In this document: piece by piece, positions 21,201 through 24,496 of the stretch
Layout of the letters: each line of letters begins with the position of its first letter
Numbering within the stretch: the first letter of the stretch is position 1
Virus record (IMG/VR): IMGVR_UViG_3300042398_001160
Span: 1-24,496 of that record
Source of the DNA: a virus
Reading direction: 5' to 3' (one strand)
Length of the DNA: 24,496 bases
The notes under the pieces: model-generated
What the model was told of the DNA's origin: nothing
The model's database searches: none
Seen by the model: only the letters and a program-made list of their open reading frames with translations
Made by a program: the position numbers and the translations under genes

Positions 21201-22756
21201 TATTGAAAAGTTTCAGCTATTAAACTTCTTGGTACTGATTGTACGAATGTTACTTCGTTTGGTGAGAATGAACTTTCTTGTGATGATTTTAAACTAATAT
21301 CCGCCACATACCAATCATTACCAATTACTTCAAAATATAATTTTGCATTAGATATATTATCAGCTTTAAAATTTTTGGTAATTAATGTTTTTTGTAAATA
21401 TGAATTTGATGTACCATCTACAGTAATAATATTTTGCTCAACTTGTGCAGTTGTTAAATTTCCATTAAATGTAGTTTCTTTAGAACCACTTATAAATACT
21501 CTAAGTTCGCCACCAGTATTTAATTTTCTAGTGTTAAAGTTTAACGAATACTCACCACCCTCTACTAAACTAAATGATTGTGTTGTATGAAAATAGTTTT
21601 TAGTACCAGATGCATCTAACTTAGATGAGTTATATAAATAATTTTGATTAAATTGTGAAGTTAATGCATTTGATGATGTTACCCAATAGTTTTTTAATAC
21701 ATCAGCTGATAATATACCATATACTTCTTCGTTCTTTTCTTTAGTATCATAATCTTTTAATATTTCATTTGATTCTAATATTACTTTTTGAACGAACTCA
21801 TAATCTCCTATTTTGGATAAAGATTTTCTATAAATGTCAACAGATACAACATCTCCAACAAAAGTTTCTAAATTGCTTAAAGTAATTTTTGCAAAAGAAC
21901 CAGTTAATGCTGTTTTTAAATTAGATGTGTTTGATGTATCTGCAAAAGATGCTGTGTATCCAACGTTATCCAAATTTTCAACATATCCATTTATTGTATA
22001 TGGGTCAGATACAAACAATTCTTTATTTGTAATTACCTGTTCTACTAAAGGATTCCAATTTAATTCAGGAAATGATAATCTAGTACCAACAATCGAACCA
22101 GTCCAATTTGTATTATCATTTATTGTTAATCTATAAAAAGTTGGTAGAGTATAATTTGTTAGTTTTTGTTGAGATTGTGGTGCAACCGCCGTTCCATCAA
22201 CACTACCAGTTTGAATTACAACAGGAGTTGCTGCTGAAAATAATGGTTTTACTAATTCATCTATTCTAACATCTGGTCTTTTATAAAAACGAACTTTATC
22301 TTCGTTCAATAAAAGTCTATTTACTTTAAATGCTCTTTCCCACTTTAAGTTGTAAACACTTTTCCATTCATCGGGTACATCTCTTACAACTCCATCGGAA
22401 TCTATATAAGTTTTTAATTCCCCTAATACTGTAATTTTGGCTTCTCCAATCGGAGTATCTTCATATATGTAAACAGCAACTACTTTAGATAATCCTTCAT
22501 AATATTCAGGAATACCATTACCAGGTTCCCAATATATAGGATTACCCTCTACATCTAAAATTTCAATTTTTATTTCAGTTGTTTCTTTTAAATGTTCAGA
22601 GCCTTCTATTAAAAATCCATTCTTACCACCCGTAAACGATTCTTTAAACTCTGTTATTCTAAAATATGTAGAGTTTGGATTACTATCAACCACAAACGTA
22701 TTATATGTGGTTAAATTTGGGTATAGCGTTTCGGGATATTTTTTTATTATTGCCAT
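15296..22756 (-). CDS. Giant modular tail fibre with C-terminal S74 intramolecular chaperone
   Basis: 2486 residues. N-terminal ~170 residues (MAIIKKYPETLYPNLTTYN, then YFRITEFKESFTGGKNG) look like a virion-attachment domain. About 945-1595: five tandem ~125-140-residue β modules, each following a DG/EG-containing hinge (KPGDESIVFEI, AVDGAPPIEI, GVKDGADSF and others). About 1595-1910: CBM5/12-like carbohydrate-binding motifs with the pattern RGxWxxxxxYxxxDxVxYxGxxY (RGPWTGSIDYIG, RGAWASATEYYNNDIASYSG, RGEWNSAIAYIF). From about 1930: β-rich shaft repeats. 2363-2486: peptidase S74 domain beginning SSTRRYK, with Ser 2364 and Lys 2369 spaced like the Ser-Lys pair that cleaves the chaperone after trimer folding, then GFLAEDLDEHPEL and a terminal coiled coil. 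Likely trimeric receptor-binding fibre that recognises surface glycan. A 21-base gap separates it from the 705-residue gene, so the two are probably co-transcribed. Confidence 0.9.
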   Translation of the reverse strand: MAIIKKYPETLYPNLTTYNTFVVDSNPNSTYFRITEFKESFTGGKNGFLIEGSEHLKETTEIKIEILDVEGNPIYWEPGNGIPEYYEGLSKVVAVYIYEDTPIGEAKITVLGELKTYIDSDGVVRDVPDEWKSVYNLKWERAFKVNRLLLNEDKVRFYKRPDVRIDELVKPLFSAATPVVIQTGSVDGTAVAPQSQQKLTNYTLPTFYRLTINDNTNWTGSIVGTRLSFPELNWNPLVEQVITNKELFVSDPYTINGYVENLDNVGYTASFADTSNTSNLKTALTGSFAKITLSNLETFVGDVVSVDIYRKSLSKIGDYEFVQKVILESNEILKDYDTKEKNEEVYGILSADVLKNYWVTSSNALTSQFNQNYLYNSSKLDASGTKNYFHTTQSFSLVEGGEYSLNFNTRKLNTGGELRVFISGSKETTFNGNLTTAQVEQNIITVDGTSNSYLQKTLITKNFKADNISNAKLYFEVIGNDWYVADISLKSSQESSFSPNEVTFVQSVPRSLIAETFQYLFKFYDVNGNLIPISIDENQLSKTFDGGNIQRIEKKLDLNPSSLYFQFDSGSQPVPPTVIAFNIEKTLLTGSVNFTSSSIDFFGNVLSASQYVGGVFPGTLDFTNPSIPFLTVANFTGSRDDIDVQLITFTGECEGVTDSVTITAVLDGFGGVNHIIRPYRGTQIRNSSTQSLEVQAVRIDGINDIELYSGSRPERNWNLIQLHILSSSGDTEKFVNLEYAANSGYVNGLSAGELGTKEINYNAIFNRDSIDKRRIVYLINSASAASDFAYNVSQSVLASINLEDLQDGLDTPVITYNADTFTIKYRDEFQFRPTSASVTASFYLRGTNEAPISSSIEVYPSMSINKDFVPEYWMYYVTKSNTWNPDISIVAVDELGREIKSTAFNQFVGLPLSQSKVLTTTFTYTEPYTLTQISVDKTFTIVPEGKPGDESIVFEIVPANVTLNANAKGIISTYTPANTEIKLKQGAKYLSFTASKEAGTFWLNHVTQSMILTGSVLLDKTYTASLIMSGANNMTELSASLTYDLLIHPYYTSSKYTQSLVQNFTKAVDGAPPIEILLEPGNVILQATETGFVKSYAPSNTSIVLKEGAENLIYTQSQQRGTWYFQSISGSNIQTQSLVLPAAGVSTPIGAVSFTNFLPPAISASAFYSIKAYPYSLLPGHRTGSVDLFTTQSFTKNSDAIKARTVKLAVSTNTVTFDKDGVLITPSDSINFEATPINFSSSIDETRYQFFKYDPDTLTYGAYSAIAPYSAEGNKLTIYPDEATSPGESAVWRVEMRDGNGDIVRAIDEVTIFGVKDGADSFTSKLTNDNCSIQANIWDVTFTGTGTDVKAFKSGVDLIHITGSTYGAGTMVQNIKYENIGYLGYYSASIHSKSPYITLAAANRLTGNPATIANITGWTTPGVNTSAQVVYKVDFEGARATQFMTQSINVQIEGVGSYNAFLSNEASSITYKVSGQITFNGTGTTISATRGNNVLTGSTSFSSPQTTIFGTTGYKNQYTVKVYSKSSHLTLAGNLLPGDYVPIVNNVATLANITDWSYPETYSTGFIVYEVDCEGLGKLYKTQSISLSYEGQVGPGIVFRGPWTGSIDYIGAVETTNKRRDAVNYNPYSSTLRYYAAVSGSGPATVGAQQPSGLETDTAYWQYLGDEEFFVAAKIAIFEESYIKNTLNIGTKDTTGAFANIVLAGGRNDPYMAMGQSGTIGLSGDQVTTGVIGYDKPGIFLGIYENPVPNGTTGRFSIRNNDGSKALKWDGSNLYIVGGVRQTTPGVNEPMLRGAWASATEYYNNDIASYSGSSWICTSPFSHVSTNSSNATTGYPGAGPWGSYIQSGSNGATGPGVVYRGEWNSAIAYIFQTGVRRDVVKYLGNFYVAKLNSTNQLPTAPSSVYWESFGAQFSSVATDILLAQDATITRGLVMGVEGTAGTGGYIRSANATSLLTGSLPGFFMQTDGQFRLGHNPEDVHYPVGQKPPYLRWDNSTLTIRGKIETDDNFTSKIGDWEVLDGNFQHNSGQIVLDAGNKQIKISDAGNVPRVFIKQGLITVPALATSVTVQAQDSYDFGTYFSPYTVYGGGIDFDHETLDTVGVVVTTPGTYTITTPSFGSDAIGIITDSNFTSGYASVSVTIEGWTNPTRSGTNFLHYNLAYGAYVNGPNESVSTSNNSSTFVVTFPTAGTYYFHTVTYLYGFVPYGSVLNVYGQITPDSIVPTLSLDQTEIGRDGMIVLSDTNNYASIKRTTTAPIVDIKTNGGALTPGIRIANTATGTDVRAIQVDDGDIYCSGLGNNIRVNLGWIGTDYITDGIRMGTDGNKSILILQDPPAYNPIGGDAGRLRPNQTALGITGYRLTYDSSTRRYKTEIEEYPSSAYDSIKKLKPILFVPKDGENMEGSGSYDYSNTFSFENPREYMGKMPGFLAEDLDEHPELRKFLNYEQEETPIPRSVHYDRLTVLLTKAVQTLMEKVENLEAYISSSKI
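15299..15670 (-). other. S74 self-cleaving chaperone domain of the fibre
   Basis: Codes residues 2363-2486. Ser-x4-Lys spacing in STRRYK, the PGFLAEDL motif and a C-terminal heptad region are those of intramolecular chaperone domains of tailspike and fibre proteins, removed by autoproteolysis once the trimer is folded. The mature fibre would therefore end near residue 2363. Confidence 0.8.
17970..19920 (-). repeat. Five tandem β modules in the fibre
   Basis: Approximate boundaries at residues 946, 1076, 1203, 1325, 1453 and 1596. Modules 1 and 2 resemble each other most (VPANVTLNANAKGIISTYTPANTEIKLKQGA against EPGNVILQATETGFVKSYAPSNTSIVLKEGA positions), as do modules 4 and 5 (SKSPYITLA / SKSSHLTLA; LANIT(D/G)W). 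Sequence divergence shows old duplications. Boundaries are read by eye. Confidence 0.65.
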
Positions 22757-22822
22757 TGATATTCAATTGTTACTTTAATAAATATTAGCATTATGTATTT
22801 ACATAATTAGATTATATAGAAT

Positions 22823-22840
22823 TCTAAAGAATACTTTAGA
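22823..22840 (-). terminator. Small hairpin after the carbamoyltransferase stop
   Basis: TCTAAAG (22823-22829) and CTTTAGA (22834-22840) are perfect inverted repeats with a four-base loop, 3 bases downstream of the stop codon at 22844-22846. There is no clear U-tract on the minus strand, so it is a weak terminator or mRNA-end candidate. The rest of the 87-base gap to the fibre start is AT-rich and presumably contains the fibre promoter, but I see no consensus. Confidence 0.35.
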
Positions 22841-22843
22841 GTA

Positions 22844-24496
22844 TTATTTTAATAAAAATTTGTCAGTAATTACCTTATCTAATCCAGTAGTATCTCTAAT
22901 TAGTATAGCATCGGCATATCTATTTAGTATTGGATTACCCTGAATATTGAATGATGTATTCAATAATACCGGTATATGTCCTCTATTTTCTAACTTTGAC
23001 AATAGTGTATATATTAATTCATTTTGATGTTTAGTTACAGTTTGCAATCGTGCTGTACCATCTATATGTGTTATTGCTGGTATTTTACTTTTGTACTTTT
23101 CTTTTACAATAGAATTATGAGTCATCCATCTAGTATGATTACCAAATTCAAAAAACTCACTAGCATCTTCTAATCTAACAACAGGTGCAAAAGGTCTAAA
23201 CATTTCCCTATGCTTTACTTCTGAATTTAATTTTTCTTTCATGCCAACCGATGGCATACATATTATACTTCGATTACCTAAAGAACGAGCGCCATGCTCA
23301 CTATTACCCTGAATGATTCCTATAATTTTACCATTTATTAAATCTGTTACAATTTCTTCTATATTTAAATCAAAATAATCGGGCAAACTATCATATGGTT
23401 CAGAACCCAAATATGTAGAATCTATGATGTTTCCTGTTTTTATTTTACTCAAAACAAGCCCTAATGCAATACCCCTATCGTCTGGATTTGGTGATACAAA
23501 TGCATCGTATATACTATTATTTATTATATTCATAGCACCACCTCCACTAAATTGCAATTCCCTATCTTTATATTTTTCAATGAATGGTTCTACTATTTTT
23601 TTAAACGTTTTTTCAAAAACAAATTGATTTACTCTTGCTAAATCTTTTTCAAAATTACCCGTTAACCTTGTTTCATTTGTAAATCCAAATATTTTTTGAA
23701 ATCTATAATGTGCATTATTAACATCATCTGTTTCTTGGCCTTCATAAAATTCAACCATCTTACTAACCAATAATGCCGTATTATTTCCATATGATGATAA
23801 TCCCATAAGTTTTCCAGCATAAACTAAATTACCTATCCACCAATTATCTTCTCTTTTTATTGAACTTAAATAATGTGCTATTGTTTGATAACAAACTGCC
23901 AAGTCTTTTGAAGATGTAAAAATCTTTTCAGGTTCTTTACCTCTTTCACCTAAATAAATATTGAATGTACCCTCATCACTACCACCATCAAATGAAATAT
24001 TTAATGATTTTTTAGAAGGTGATTGATACATAGCATTACATACATGCGCGTAGTGATGTGGTTTGAATTCATAATTTTTAGCAGGAAATTGTAAATGTGC
24101 AGTTTTACTTGAATTCCAAATAACGTTATCATAATAATATGCACCATATTTATTTTTAAAATATTCGTAAATATTTTTTGCAACATCATCGGGATTATCT
24201 ATTGGAAAATGATAATAAAAAGCTGCATTCTTTTTGTTAACCCATCTTTCTAATTCAACAACTTCTAATACATCACCTTTATAAGATATTGCCATAGCTG
24301 AATTATGTGAACCAAAGAATCCTAAATTAAAATAATTTCTCTCATACTTCCAGCAAAAATCCCAAATCTTATCCCAACTATAAGATTCAACTTCCCAAGG
24401 AAACCTATCGTAGTTTAATTTTGGTAATTTAAAATTAGTGCCTTCTCTATGAAAATCAAGTTTATTAGAATATCCTCTTAATATGTTTATGTAATC
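22844..24496 (-). CDS. NodU/TobZ-type carbamoyltransferase with an upstream fused region (5' end outside window)
   Basis: O-carbamoyltransferase that activates carbamoyl phosphate with ATP and carbamoylates a sugar or nucleoside hydroxyl. Open for 550 codons to the window end. The enzyme proper starts near YFNLGFFGSHNSAMAISYKG (the usual LGxxxxHNSAxA N-terminus), which lies upstream of the first ATG (24295); starting at that ATG would delete the first β-strand, so I extend the gene to 24496. Further motifs: HHYAH (HxxxH metal site), NISFDGGSDEGTF, FSGGGAMN, GNSEHGARSLGNRSI, FRPFAPVV and NTSFNIQGNPI, all in family order. About 55 residues before the carbamoyltransferase are aromatic-rich (FPWEVESYSWDKIWDFCW) and belong to another, unidentified domain. 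Phage homologues usually occur with glycan or modified-base genes, consistent with the cassette downstream. Confidence 0.9.
   Translation of the reverse strand, partial: DYINILRGYSNKLDFHREGTNFKLPKLNYDRFPWEVESYSWDKIWDFCWKYERNYFNLGFFGSHNSAMAISYKGDVLEVVELERWVNKKNAAFYYHFPIDNPDDVAKNIYEYFKNKYGAYYYDNVIWNSSKTAHLQFPAKNYEFKPHHYAHVCNAMYQSPSKKSLNISFDGGSDEGTFNIYLGERGKEPEKIFTSSKDLAVCYQTIAHYLSSIKREDNWWIGNLVYAGKLMGLSSYGNNTALLVSKMVEFYEGQETDDVNNAHYRFQKIFGFTNETRLTGNFEKDLARVNQFVFEKTFKKIVEPFIEKYKDRELQFSGGGAMNIINNSIYDAFVSPNPDDRGIALGLVLSKIKTGNIIDSTYLGSEPYDSLPDYFDLNIEEIVTDLINGKIIGIIQGNSEHGARSLGNRSIICMPSVGMKEKLNSEVKHREMFRPFAPVVRLEDASEFFEFGNHTRWMTHNSIVKEKYKSKIPAITHIDGTARLQTVTKHQNELIYTLLSKLENRGHIPVLLNTSFNIQGNPILNRYADAILIRDTTGLDKVITDKFLLK

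Noticed and set aside
1-24496. tRNA genes, rRNA, insertion sequences, integrase or attachment sites
   Set aside because: None was seen by eye on either strand; coding sequence occupies nearly the whole window and no transposase motif is present.

Overview
The window reads as part of a large, AT-rich, T4-like (Straboviridae/Kyanoviridae-related) myovirus genome, probably infecting a Bacteroidota (flavobacterial-type) host. All fifteen genes I can support lie on the minus strand, are tightly packed (no gap exceeds about 90 bases, so no stretch over 300 bases lacks a gene), and read from high to low coordinates. The T4-like assignment rests on a gp20-type portal, a gp17-type large terminase and candidate prohead-protease sites. 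The host guess rests on three points: there is no Shine-Dalgarno sequence before most starts (A/T-rich leaders instead), there is one near-perfect Bacteroidota-type promoter (TTTG, 20 bases, TAnnTTTG) before the glycosylation operon, and one surface protein carries SprB-like Ig repeats. The window could come from a metagenome; no host gene is visible.

In transcription order the layout is: (1) 24496-22844, a NodU/TobZ-type carbamoyltransferase cut by the window end and apparently fused to an upstream domain; (2) 22756-15296, a 2486-residue tail fibre with tandem Ig-like modules, chitin-binding-like motifs and a C-terminal S74-type self-cleaving chaperone; (3) 15274-12273, two secreted-adhesin-like, Cys-containing virion proteins with long Pro/Ala/Thr linkers of the (APAAPTP)n type; (4) 12202-11645, a prolyl-4-hydroxylase-like 2OG-Fe(II) oxygenase; (5) 11643-6461, a glycosylation cassette bracketed by two paralogous coiled-coil genes: a glycosyltransferase-methyltransferase-glycosyltransferase fusion, a TibC/BAHT-type heptosyltransferase, a heptose-1-phosphate adenylyltransferase and a heptose-7-phosphate kinase, with overlapping or TAATG-coupled ends; (6) 6426-3661, a 921-residue fusion of an NMN-adenylyltransferase-like domain with a nucleic-acid-ligase-like nucleotidyltransferase domain; (7) 3609-1, the packaging block: a zinc-ribbon/coiled-coil protein in the small-terminase position, TerL, a small acidic/basic protein and the N-terminal part of the portal.

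The most interesting proposal is that blocks 1-5 form one virion-protein modification system. The phage makes an ADP-heptose donor from host sedoheptulose-derived sugar phosphate, carries a heptosyltransferase with the iron-finger cysteine pattern of the autotransporter heptosyltransferases, and places it next to a prolyl hydroxylase and two proteins whose linkers look like plant arabinogalactan/extensin glycomodules. Hydroxylation and glycosylation of the phage's own adhesive fibres, possibly with sugar methylation and carbamoylation, is an inference from motifs and gene order; no acceptor can be proved from sequence alone.
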